Shown: piece after piece, positions 43,187 to 50,967 of the stretch
How positions within the stretch are numbered: the stretch's first letter is position 1
Layout: the number at the start of each line of letters is the position of its first letter
DNA from: VXMO01 sp034422835
GTDB lineage: Bacteria; Chloroflexota; Dehalococcoidia; UBA6926
Assembly (NCBI GenBank): GCA_034422835.1
Contig: DAOUJJ010000001.1
Location: forward strand, 31,747 to 95,746
Direction of reading: 5' to 3'
DNA length: 64,000 nt
The notes under the pieces: generated by a model
The model's database searches: none
Told to the model about the DNA's origin: nothing
Seen by the model: the letters and a program-made list of their open reading frames with translations, nothing else
Program-made: the position numbers and the translations under genes

Positions 43187-43878
43187 CGTGTTGTCCCGCC
43201 ACCCGTGCGCGTACCGACGGAGTCTGTTGATGCCCGCCGCGCCTCATAGACGAATCGTCCCACCTTGGACGGGTCCTTGACCCGCTCCGTTTCAACGCCG
43301 CTTGAAACGTCCACGCCCCACGGGCGAACTGAGCGGATTGCCTCACCGACGTTGTCCGGCCCAAGTCCGCCCGCCAAGATGAACGAATACCGCCTCGCGA
43401 GCCGCTCCGCCAGCGAAAAATCAAGGCTCACGCCGGCGCCCCCCGGCTCGCCCTCCACGTGCGGCTCAATCAGGCTCAACGAGCCGGTGCGCTGTGTGAA
43501 TTCGGCCACAACTCCGAGCTCATCCTCAACCTGCTCAGGGGTCAGGGCTGACGATATCCGCCGGCAGATTACCAGCGGTCTTTCCACTTGCTCCCAGTAC
43601 GCCGGGGACTCGGTCCCGTGCAGTTGAATCATGTCCAGCCCGACATTGTCCGCCGTCGCGTTCACCTCGTTGACGGGCTGATCGACGAATACGCCGACCA
43701 CAGGCGGCACGTGATCCGCCTCACCTCGCAGGGTGCTGACAATCTCCCGGGCATAATCGACGGGGATGCGCCGCCACGCGTCGGCGAAGATGATTCCCAA
43801 CAAGTCAGCGCCCGCGTTGGCGGCATTGATCAGATCAGTCGCGGAGCGATTTCCGCACATCTTGATGGCGAGACCCAT
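43183..43878 (-). CDS. trpF: Phosphoribosylanthranilate isomerase
   Basis: 231 residues, a TIM barrel: IKMCGNRSATDLINAANAGADLLGIIFA with the catalytic Cys, GVFVDQPVNEVNATADNVGLDMIQLHG, ILAGGLGPDNVGEAI and VDVSSGVET with the catalytic Asp. It isomerises phosphoribosylanthranilate. Its ATG overlaps the trpC stop (TAATG), and its end overlaps the trpB start. Confidence 0.95.
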   Translation of the reverse strand: MGLAIKMCGNRSATDLINAANAGADLLGIIFADAWRRIPVDYAREIVSTLRGEADHVPPVVGVFVDQPVNEVNATADNVGLDMIQLHGTESPAYWEQVERPLVICRRISSALTPEQVEDELGVVAEFTQRTGSLSLIEPHVEGEPGGAGVSLDFSLAERLARRYSFILAGGLGPDNVGEAIRSVRPWGVDVSSGVETERVKDPSKVGRFVYEARRASTDSVGTRTGGGTTR

Positions 43879-44846
43879 TAGCTGCCCCGCGGTCCGAAGT
43901 CGCCCGGCATACCGGGGAATCGCGGCGGCCCGAAGCCGCCGATTCCCGGAACGCCACCGCCCGGCATGGGAGGCCCGCCGCCGAACTGCGGAATCGTGTC
44001 CTGTATGACATCCGCAGGCACCGACGCCTCCATCCCTGTCAGGCGTGGGATGCGGATTGAACTCAGTTCCTGTGTCTTTGCAGCTGTGTCCTCGGCGGTG
44101 ATGAGCGCCTCGCCAACGAGTATCGCGTCAGCCCCTGCGGCCCTCATGCTGCGTGCGTCCTCTGTCGACGAGATGCCGCTTTCTGCCACCACGCGCGTGC
44201 TGCCGCCGATGCGCGGCGCGAGGCCGTGTGTCGTGGCGAGGTCAGTCTCAAACGTGCGCAGATCACGGTTGTTGATGCCCACCAGCCGCGGCTTGATATC
44301 CAGCGCGCGATAGAGTTCAAGCTCGTCGTGCGTTTCGATCAACGCCGCCATACCCAGTTCGTCCGCCAGACCCTGGTAGTCCTGCAGCTGCCCATCGGAC
44401 AGGCTGATGACGAGCAGGAGGATGGCGTCCGCGCCCCATACCCGCGCCTCGTAGATCATGTACTCGTCGATGACGAAATCCTTGCGCAGGATGGGTGTTC
44501 CTGATTCCGCCGTGACTTCTCTCACGGCCTTGAGATCGTCCAGTGATCCCTTGAAGAACGGCCTGTCGGTCAGCACGGAGAGCGCCGACGCGCCATTGTC
44601 GATATACACACGGGCAAGCTCTGCCGCGTCGATGTCCGGGGCGAGGTCGCCCTTGGACGGCGACGCCCGCTTGACCTCCGCAATCAGGTGGAGCCTGTCT
44701 TCTGAAAACGCGTCGTAGAAACTGCGTGTTTCCTCGGTGTCGTTGGCGCGCGCCCTGACCTCGTTGAGAGGCTGCGAGGACATTCGGGCATCGAGATCCT
44801 CCCGCGTCTGCGGCAGGATTTTATCCAGGTATGTGCCGGTCGTCAT
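43878..44846 (-). CDS. trpC: Indole-3-glycerol phosphate synthase with Gly/Pro-rich C-terminal tail
   Basis: 322 residues against the usual 255-275. The barrel is complete: LIAEVKRASPSKGDLAPDI, LSVLTDRPFFKGS, ILRKDFVIDEYMIYEARVWGADAILLL, LVGINNRDLRTFETDL, VVAESGISSTEDA and ADAILVGEALI. From about residue 272 a tail of 51 residues follows, rich in Gly, Pro and Phe and without predicted fold. The stop overlaps trpF, so the tail is in frame with the operon and not a fused gene. Its purpose is unknown. Confidence 0.94.
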   Translation of the reverse strand: MTTGTYLDKILPQTREDLDARMSSQPLNEVRARANDTEETRSFYDAFSEDRLHLIAEVKRASPSKGDLAPDIDAAELARVYIDNGASALSVLTDRPFFKGSLDDLKAVREVTAESGTPILRKDFVIDEYMIYEARVWGADAILLLVISLSDGQLQDYQGLADELGMAALIETHDELELYRALDIKPRLVGINNRDLRTFETDLATTHGLAPRIGGSTRVVAESGISSTEDARSMRAAGADAILVGEALITAEDTAAKTQELSSIRIPRLTGMEASVPADVIQDTIPQFGGGPPMPGGGVPGIGGFGPPRFPGMPGDFGPRGS

Positions 44847-44924
44847 TGATGTGATTCCTTGACCTGTCGTGAAGCACGTCTATAATGCCATTCATTGCGG
44901 CCTGACGCCGCGAGGGAGGCTCCC

Positions 44925-45116
44925 ATGTCCAACTGGGACATGTTTCACCTGAACACCCCGGACCCCCAGGAGGCGGTGCAGAAGCACCGTGAGACGCATG
45001 ACGGCCACCGCCATCCGGTTACTCTCGAACGCGCCCTTGTTTACCTTGCCATCATCGCCGGTATCTCCGCGCTGCCAGTCATAGTGCTCCTCGTGTATGC
45101 CGCACGCGCTGCCTAA
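44925..45116 (+). CDS. Small single-helix membrane protein (63 aa), unknown
   Basis: MSNWDMFHLNTPDPQEAVQ begins a polar N terminus with a His-rich ETHDGHRH segment, then residues 40-60 form one membrane helix (ALVYLAIIAGISALPVIVLLVY). A GGGAGG sequence 5 nt upstream supports the ATG at 44925. It lies on the opposite strand to the trp operon, between trpD and trpC. No family was recognised. Confidence 0.6.
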   Translation: MSNWDMFHLNTPDPQEAVQKHRETHDGHRHPVTLERALVYLAIIAGISALPVIVLLVYAARAA

Positions 45117-45147
45117 TCGTTTTCGCATCAGTCCAATAACGCTTTCC

Positions 45148-45297
45148 ATGTTTGACCAGGAACTCCGCGAGGGCGAGCGCCGCAAAGAAGGCGAAAGCTT
45201 CAAGAAGTTCGCGGGCCGCCGTTTGCTAGTGGCACTCATCTCGGTTATTGGTGTTGCAGTTTTTGCTCTTCTGCTTATAACGGTGTGGGGTAGCTGA
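45148..45297 (+). CDS. Small single-helix membrane protein (49 aa), unknown
   Basis: MFDQELREGERRKEGESFKK begins a charged N terminus, followed by one hydrophobic helix, LLVALISVIGVAVFALLLITVW. The ATG at 45148 has no clear ribosome-binding site; an ATG at 45097, inside the end of the previous gene, would give 66 residues and translational coupling. No family was recognised. Confidence 0.45.
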   Translation: MFDQELREGERRKEGESFKKFAGRRLLVALISVIGVAVFALLLITVWGS

Positions 45298-45354
45298 AGG
45301 GTCAACGGCGTGTGACGCAAAGCATGGCTATCGTGATAGGAGGCAGTGAGCAGA

Positions 45355-45525
45355 ATGTTTGAGGCAGATCCAAGAGATCCTCCTCCGTATGTGACCGGTA
45401 TGGGCATCCGCTCATTCAGTCTGCGGCGACTGATCGCTGCGTTGATAATGCTATTGGCAATCGCGACACTCACCTTCTTCTCGTTCGTTATGGCCCCAGG
45501 TGAAGTTGCCATTCTGCTCATCTGA
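45355..45525 (+). CDS. Small single-helix membrane protein (56 aa), unknown
   Basis: Read directly from the sequence: MFEADPRDPPPYVTGMGIRS, then LRRLIAALIMLLAIATLTFF, a probable membrane helix, and a short C terminus ending AILLI. AGGAGG lies about 11 nt upstream of the ATG. Third of three adjacent small membrane genes on the plus strand inside the trp operon. Function unknown. Confidence 0.5.
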   Translation: MFEADPRDPPPYVTGMGIRSFSLRRLIAALIMLLAIATLTFFSFVMAPGEVAILLI

Positions 45526-45571
45526 CCCTGTCCAATTCGGGGCTTCGGTTCAACCGCGTGGTTGTGCTTGG

Positions 45572-46585
45572 CTAAGCCTTGCTCGCCGCCACCAGCCGCT
45601 CAAGCCTGTCACGCGCCGCGCCGGAGTCGATGGACTCCCGCGCCGCCTCCAGCCCGCCTGCCAAGCCGTCAGCCGCCTCTCCGGCCACCAGCGCGGCAGC
45701 CGCGTTGATGAGCACGATGTCGCGGTACGGCCCCGGCTCCCCGTTGAGCACGTTCGTGAAGATGCGGTGACTGGATTCCACGTCCTCGCTGCGTATCTGG
45801 TCGACGCCGGCATGCGTCAACCCGAACTGCTCCGGCGCGATCTCTTGCACCGTCACGGAGCCGTCGCGGTACTCCGCCATGATTGACGGCCCGCTCAGCG
45901 CAATCTCGTCCAACCCGTCCGCGCCATGCACGACAATCGCCCTCTTGGCCCCCAGTTCGCCCAGCACACGGGCGATGGTCTCCACGAGTTCCGGGCGCGG
46001 CACGCCGACAAGCTGATGGCCTGCGTGTGCCGGATTCGTGAGCGGTCCGAGGATGTTGAACACCGTTCTCACACCGATTTCCCGCCGCGGTCCTGCTGCG
46101 TGCCGCATCGCGGGGTGGTACTTCGGCGCGAACATGAAGCCGATGCCTGCGCTGTCGATGCAGTGCGCCACCTGTTCCGGTTCAAGCTCGATGGTCACGC
46201 CCGCAGCCTCCAGCACGTCGGCTGAGCCGCACGCGGACGACGCGGCGCGGTTGCCGTGCTTTGCCACGCGCAGACCCGCCCCGGCGACCACCAATGCCGC
46301 CGTTGTTGAGATATTGAACGTATGGGATGCGTCGCCGCCCGTCCCGCACGTGTCCAACAGCGAAACGGGATCATCCACCTCAACGCGCAGCGCCCGCGCC
46401 CGCATGACACGCGCGAGCCCCGCAATTTCGTCCACGCCCTCCCCCTTGGTGCGCAGCGCCATGAGGAACGCGCCGAGTTGGGCGGGCGTCGCCTCCCCGT
46501 CCATGATCTCCGTCATCACCTGCTCGGCCTCTGCCTGAGAGATGCTGCGGCCCTCTATCAGGTGTGCAATCGCCTCTCGAATCAT
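45572..46585 (-). CDS. trpD: Anthranilate phosphoribosyltransferase
   Basis: 337 residues. LLDTCGTGGDASHTFNIST binds PRPP, and AKHGNRAASSACGSADVLEAAG and FMFAPKYHPAMRHAAGPRREIGVRTVFNILGPLTNPA are family signatures, with VVHGADGLDEI near the C-terminal third. It transfers phosphoribose to anthranilate. It is 21 nt downstream of the MFS gene in the trp operon; the next trp gene, trpC, is separated by 725 nt. Confidence 0.95.
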   Translation of the reverse strand: MIREAIAHLIEGRSISQAEAEQVMTEIMDGEATPAQLGAFLMALRTKGEGVDEIAGLARVMRARALRVEVDDPVSLLDTCGTGGDASHTFNISTTAALVVAGAGLRVAKHGNRAASSACGSADVLEAAGVTIELEPEQVAHCIDSAGIGFMFAPKYHPAMRHAAGPRREIGVRTVFNILGPLTNPAHAGHQLVGVPRPELVETIARVLGELGAKRAIVVHGADGLDEIALSGPSIMAEYRDGSVTVQEIAPEQFGLTHAGVDQIRSEDVESSHRIFTNVLNGEPGPYRDIVLINAAAALVAGEAADGLAGGLEAARESIDSGAARDRLERLVAASKA

Positions 46586-46606
46586 TGCGTGCCCCTTCCG
46601 CGTTGG

Positions 46607-47869
46607 CTACTGCCCTGTCGGGACGGTCTCCGGGCGCCGTTCCCATCGTGTGACTAAGGCGATGAGTGCCACAATGGCAACAAGCGCGGCGGAAGCCACG
46701 AACGCGGCGTTAAGCGAGTAGGTGTCTGCAATCCAACCCCCTACGACCGGCGCGAATGCGCCGACACCCGTCGCGACACCAAAGACCAAGGAAACCGTCG
46801 TAGCTTGAACGTCGCCAGGCGCAAGGTCAGACGCCGCCGCCAGGAAAATCGCCATCAGCGAGTAGACGAAAAGACCCATGACGAGAATTGTCGCAAAGAA
46901 CAGCGGGCCGGCGGGAACGGCGCCCAAGAGGTAGTTAGTAATTGCCAGCACGATGAGCGCGGGGACGATAACGGCGCGCCGCCCTAGCTTATCGGAGAGA
47001 ATACCCATCACAGGCTGGGAAACGATGCCGGGGATGTTGAGCAGGAACAGATAGAATCCCGCCGTCTCGGTTGAGACGCCGAACTCCTCACGCGCATAGA
47101 TTGGCATGAATGTAAGGACATTGGCCTGCGCGCCGGCGAATCCACCTGCAAAAAGCAGGACAAGTAGCATGCGAGGGCTTGAGAGGAGGCTGCCCACGCC
47201 GCTCGCGTAGGCGCTGAATGTCAGCGATTCCCCAATCTCCGCAGGGACGCGCCGCAGGACTAGCCAGATGATGAAACCGAGCGCAAGCGATGGCAGGAGG
47301 GAACCTTGGAAAATGAACTCCCAACTCAGATAGCCGAGCGCGAAACCGGCTGCCAGCGGCCCAAGCGCCTCTCCGACGCTGCCGCCCGCGCCGTGCAGTG
47401 AGATTGCCTTGCCGCGCTCAGCAGTAAACTGCCGCGCCAATGAGCCGATGGCCGCCGGGTGCCACAGCGAGATGGACACGACCATCAATGACGTCCAGAG
47501 AGTCACAAGCCAGAACGCGGTGCTGATTCCCGCAAAGAAATAAGTGACGCCGATGCCGGCAATTGACGCGCCAAGCACGATGGCGCGCAAGTTAGTGAAG
47601 CGGTCCGCAAGATAGCCGGCTGGGAAATTCGCGATGCCGCCCGCGAAGAGCCGAGCGGTGGACAGCGTGCCAACCTGTGTATTCGTCAGCCCAAGCCCCG
47701 CTTTCAGCTCCGGCAAGAGGATAAAGAAGGCGGAGGCCATTACGTGCTTGATTGCGTGGCCGACGATGGCGGTAACAAGCAATGTCTGCCGTTCGCCGGA
47801 CGTCAGGCCATGCTCCATGCCTGTGGTTGGCGTTGATCCCTCGCCTTGCTGTTGAATGTTCTGCGCCAA
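46607..47869 (-). CDS. Major facilitator superfamily transporter embedded in the trp operon
   Basis: 420 residues with twelve hydrophobic segments. The cytoplasmic loop after the second segment reads GYLADRFTNLRAIV, the MFS motif A, and MGILSDKLGRRAVIV repeats it in the second half. It is a cytoplasmic-membrane permease with unclear direction and substrate. The start is probably TTG 47869, 13 nt after trpG, or ATG 47818. Because it lies between trpG and trpD under the Trp T-box, transport of tryptophan, an aromatic intermediate or a related metabolite is a reasonable guess, not shown by the sequence. Confidence 0.85.
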   Translation of the reverse strand: MAQNIQQQGEGSTPTTGMEHGLTSGERQTLLVTAIVGHAIKHVMASAFFILLPELKAGLGLTNTQVGTLSTARLFAGGIANFPAGYLADRFTNLRAIVLGASIAGIGVTYFFAGISTAFWLVTLWTSLMVVSISLWHPAAIGSLARQFTAERGKAISLHGAGGSVGEALGPLAAGFALGYLSWEFIFQGSLLPSLALGFIIWLVLRRVPAEIGESLTFSAYASGVGSLLSSPRMLLVLLFAGGFAGAQANVLTFMPIYAREEFGVSTETAGFYLFLLNIPGIVSQPVMGILSDKLGRRAVIVPALIVLAITNYLLGAVPAGPLFFATILVMGLFVYSLMAIFLAAASDLAPGDVQATTVSLVFGVATGVGAFAPVVGGWIADTYSLNAAFVASAALVAIVALIALVTRWERRPETVPTGQ

Positions 47870-47882
47870 CGTGTCCTCGCGC

Positions 47883-48449
47883 CTACATCTTCAGGAAATT
47901 GCGGAGCAGGTCCTTCCCGACCTCCGTCCGTATGCTCTCCGGATGGAACTGTATGCCTATGATGGGATACTCGCGGTGCCGTACCCCCATCACAACGCCA
48001 TTGTCCGTTCGCGCCGTAACCTCAAGCTCCTCAGGCACGCTGTCCGGCAGGATGGCGAGCGAGTGGTAGCGGATTGCCTCGAACGGATTTGGCAGCCCCT
48101 CGTAGACTCCCTTGCCATCATGGTAAATCATGCTGGATTTGCCGTGCATGATTTCTCCCGCTCCGGTCACCGTTCCGCCAAAGGCCTCTCCGATGCACTG
48201 ATGGCCGAGGCACACGCCCAGGACCGGCGTGCCATGCTCCCCGAAATACCGCGCAACGTCCTTGGAGATGCCCGCATTGGCCGGATTCGACGGACCCGGC
48301 GAGATGACAACCTTCTCCGGCCGCATCTCCGCGATGTTCTCCACCGTCGTCTTGTCGTTCCGATCAACGACAACCTCTTCGCCAAGCTCGGACAGGTATT
48401 GGTACAGGTTGTAGGTAAAGCTGTCGTAGTTGTCGAGCAGAAAGATCAT
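47883..48449 (-). CDS. trpG: Anthranilate synthase component II (glutamine amidotransferase)
   Basis: 188 residues. IFLLDNYDSFTYNLYQYL, the catalytic nucleophile Cys in LGVCLGHQCIGEAFGG, and the His-Glu pair in IGIQFHPESIRTE. It delivers ammonia from glutamine to TrpE. Its ATG overlaps the trpE stop as ATGA. PabA-type dual use for folate synthesis is possible, but the operon context supports tryptophan. Confidence 0.95.
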   Translation of the reverse strand: MIFLLDNYDSFTYNLYQYLSELGEEVVVDRNDKTTVENIAEMRPEKVVISPGPSNPANAGISKDVARYFGEHGTPVLGVCLGHQCIGEAFGGTVTGAGEIMHGKSSMIYHDGKGVYEGLPNPFEAIRYHSLAILPDSVPEELEVTARTDNGVVMGVRHREYPIIGIQFHPESIRTEVGKDLLRNFLKM

Positions 48450-49966
48450 CGCGCGCCTCCCACCGGTTCGGCTGCAGCCCGGTTCAAGCGGTCGTTCGTC
48501 AGGTCCTCTCCGGCGTCCAGCGCGGCCAACATCCCCCGCGCCTTGGACAGTGATTCCTCGTATTCGGCTCTCGGATCGCTGTCATAGACGAGGCCGCCGC
48601 CCGCCTGCACGGTTGCCAGCCCATCCTTCATCACGACGGTGCGGATGCAGATGGCCATGTCCATGTTGCCCGCGTTGGAGAAGTAGCCGACTGCACCGCC
48701 GTACGGCCCGCGTGCGTGCGGCTCCTTGTCCGCGATGATCTCCATCGCCCGCACCTTGGGCGCGCCGGACAGCGTGCCCGCCGGGAAGCAGGAGCGTAGC
48801 GTGTTGTACGCCGTGTACTCCGGACGCAGCTTGCCGACCACGTTCGAGACGATGTGCATCACGTGCGAATACTTCTCGATCTCCATGAGCTGCGTCACCT
48901 CCACGGTGCCCGCCTCACTGACGCGGCCAATATCATTCCGGCCAAGATCGACGAGCATGATGTGTTCCGCCCGTTCTTTCTCGTCTGTGATCAACTCCTC
49001 CGCAAGCGCGTCATCCTCCTCGGGAATCCCGCCGCGTCGCCGTGTCCCGGCAATCGGATGCGTTGTCGCGACGCCGTCCTCCACGCGCACGAGCATCTCC
49101 GGGGACGACCCGATGATGTGAAAGTCGCCCATATCCAGGAAGTACATGTATGGCGATGGATTCAGCGTTCGCAGCGCGCGGTAGATGTCAAACGGAGCGG
49201 CGGAGGTGCGCCGCGCTAGTCGCTGTGACAGCACCACCTGTATGCACTCGCCGTCCGTGATCAGCTCCCGCGCCTCCTCAACCTGCTGCATAAATGAATC
49301 CGCCGTGTGATTTGATGTCAGTTCTCCGCGGTAATCGTTCGCAAGGCCGGGTGTGAGGACGGCATTTTCTTCTATGGTTCCTGATTCGAGTCGGGTACGC
49401 AGGTTCTCGATGTGCCGAACGGCCTGCTGGTACGACTCATAGATCTGCTCATCGCTGCCCTCCAGCGAGGCATGGCTCACCATCTTGATAACGTGCTTGA
49501 CATGGTCGAAGATCAGCATTGTGTCGGTAAGCATGAAAACCGATTCAGGTAGTTGCATCGGGTCCGGGTTCTCGTTCCGCGGCACGCGCGGCTCAAAGTG
49601 GTGAACCGCCTCATAGGAAACGAAACCGACCGCTCCGCCCAGGAATCGGGGCAGGCCGGGGACCTGCACGGGCTTGATGCCCTCCAGTTCCTTCTCGATG
49701 AGCGTCAGCGGATCGATGCTCCCTGCGGGCGTGCTCGGCCCCGTTGTGAGCACCTTTGTTGGCAGCGTACCGATAAAGCTGTAGCGGGCAACACGCTCGC
49801 CGCCCTCCACGCTTTCCAGCAGGAAAGACGGCGCTTCCCGTGCCACCTTGAGGTAAGCGCTGACGGGTGTCTCCATATCTGCGGGTATGTCACACCACAC
49901 GGGCACGATGTTTCCCTGGCCGCGCATCGCGCATACCTCATCCACGCTGGGGAAATACGTCGCCAT
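48446..49966 (-). CDS. trpE: Anthranilate synthase component I
   Basis: 506 residues from the ATG at 49966. The N-terminal FLLESVEGGERVARYSF resembles the tryptophan feedback site (LLES), and the chorismate-binding core follows: SPEMLVRVEDGVATTHPIAGTRRRG, DLGRNDIGRVSEAGTVEV, SHVMHIVSNVVGKL and PAGTLSGAPKVRAMEII. It makes anthranilate from chorismate. GGGAG lies 7 nt upstream of the start. It is the first gene of the trp operon, 57 nt after the T-box terminator. Confidence 0.96.
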   Translation of the reverse strand: MATYFPSVDEVCAMRGQGNIVPVWCDIPADMETPVSAYLKVAREAPSFLLESVEGGERVARYSFIGTLPTKVLTTGPSTPAGSIDPLTLIEKELEGIKPVQVPGLPRFLGGAVGFVSYEAVHHFEPRVPRNENPDPMQLPESVFMLTDTMLIFDHVKHVIKMVSHASLEGSDEQIYESYQQAVRHIENLRTRLESGTIEENAVLTPGLANDYRGELTSNHTADSFMQQVEEARELITDGECIQVVLSQRLARRTSAAPFDIYRALRTLNPSPYMYFLDMGDFHIIGSSPEMLVRVEDGVATTHPIAGTRRRGGIPEEDDALAEELITDEKERAEHIMLVDLGRNDIGRVSEAGTVEVTQLMEIEKYSHVMHIVSNVVGKLRPEYTAYNTLRSCFPAGTLSGAPKVRAMEIIADKEPHARGPYGGAVGYFSNAGNMDMAICIRTVVMKDGLATVQAGGGLVYDSDPRAEYEESLSKARGMLAALDAGEDLTNDRLNRAAAEPVGGAR

Positions 49967-50022
49967 CTCTACTCCCGCCTTTCTGCTTCTCCCTCGTCCT
50001 TGGCTGAAATTGAGGGACAAAC

Positions 50023-50049
50023 AAAAAGCCCGTCCCTCAAAGGGACGGG
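50023..50049 (-). terminator. Intrinsic terminator of the trp T-box
   Basis: On the minus strand CCCGTCCCT and AGGGACGGG form a 9-bp GC-rich stem with a 3-nt loop, followed by a run of five U. It overlaps nothing coding and lies immediately after the conserved T-box sequence, where the antiterminator would compete with it. Confidence 0.88.
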
Positions 50050-50346
50050 TCCTCGTTTCGCGTGGAAACCCGCGGTGCCACCCTTTATTCCCCCGCCTGC
50101 ATGGCGGGAGCGCTCTTTAGGTACTTCCCGTTGGCCTTAGCCGCCGGGGGTATACCGTGGACGTGTAACGGCGTCCCAACCCGTCGGAGCCTACTGGGGT
50201 GCGGCTTCCGCCGCCCTGTTCGGTCCGCGGCTCCCGAGTCCATTCCCGTCCGGTTCGGCGCCGGGATTCCACCAATCCCCGACTCTCTGTAGCCTGACGA
50301 TGGACGGTACTACTCTCGTTCGTCGCCTTTCATTCCCTATTCAGTT
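50023..50346 (-). promoter_or_regulatory. T-box riboswitch, tryptophan-specific (UGG specifier)
   Basis: The minus strand carries the conserved T-box AGGGTGGCACCGCGG at 50084-50070, whose UGGCA bulge pairs with the uncharged tRNA acceptor end. Upstream, the Stem I segment reads GGCGACGAACGAGAGUAGUA, with AGAGAGUCGG further on. The specifier is UGG at 50242-50240, in the context GGGAA-UGG-ACUCGGGAG, so it would read tRNA-Trp. The terminator at 50049-50023 follows. When Trp is scarce, uncharged tRNA-Trp would stabilise the antiterminator and permit trpE expression. The leader fills the whole gap between thpR and trpE. Confidence 0.93.
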
Positions 50347-50967
50347 TCCATAAATCCTACGTTCGGGCGCCCTATCTGTCAATCGAACAGCGCCCCTCTC
50401 CACGTACTCGGCAGGCCCCTTTCCCAGCCGGCTCTCCATCAGCGTCACTGTGTCAACACGGAATGTGGTCGAGGGAGATGGCGGTGCATTTGCCGGGTCA
50501 AGCCGCCATCTGCGTCCACGCCGCACCCGCCCCAGAGTCATGTGCGGTTGAAATGCGCGGGACTCTACGCGAAAGCCGACACTACGCGCGGCATTTGAAA
50601 CCAGTTCATGCAGTCCCTGCAACGCATCGATATCCCCGCCGAGACCGGCCCACACCACCTGCGCCCCGCTTCTGTGTCGTCTGTCGCCGAATGTGCCCAA
50701 ACTGCCTACGGTCAATTCGAAAGACTCAGTCCCTGCCGTCTCTTTTCGGATGGCATCGATCAGCGGAGCAGCCGCGCTCTCAGCGATCTGCCCGAGAAAG
50801 GCGAGTGTGATGTGCATCGCGTCCGCCGCCACCCATCGCACCGCCTCATCTGTGTCGTGTTGCCTGAGCGGCATGACCACCGTTTCAAGTTCTGTCCTGA
50901 CGCTCAGCGGCGGGACAACGGCCACGAATGCGCGAAAAGAGGGCGGTGCAGGGGAGTCTGCCGTCAT
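50341..50967 (-). CDS. thpR: RNA 2',3'-cyclic phosphodiesterase (LigT/ThpR)
   Basis: 208 residues, a 2H phosphoesterase. The two catalytic HxT/S motifs are MHITLAFLGQIAE and PHMTLGRVRRGRRW. FRAFVAVVPPLSVR at the start matches the family N terminus. It hydrolyses 2',3'-cyclic ends of RNA and was first described as a 2'-5' RNA ligase. Its ATG overlaps the upstream amidohydrolase stop as ATGA. The trp promoter lies in its last codons. Confidence 0.88.
   Translation of the reverse strand: MTADSPAPPSFRAFVAVVPPLSVRTELETVVMPLRQHDTDEAVRWVAADAMHITLAFLGQIAESAAAPLIDAIRKETAGTESFELTVGSLGTFGDRRHRSGAQVVWAGLGGDIDALQGLHELVSNAARSVGFRVESRAFQPHMTLGRVRRGRRWRLDPANAPPSPSTTFRVDTVTLMESRLGKGPAEYVERGAVRLTDRAPERRIYGN
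50354..50382 (-). promoter_or_regulatory. Sigma-70-type promoter of the trp T-box leader, inside the 3' end of thpR
   Basis: TTGACA (50382-50377) and TAGGAT (50359-50354) are separated by exactly 17 nt on the minus strand. The first hexamer is perfect; the second matches four of six positions. The start would fall near 50347, right at the beginning of the T-box leader, which supports its use. Confidence 0.7.
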
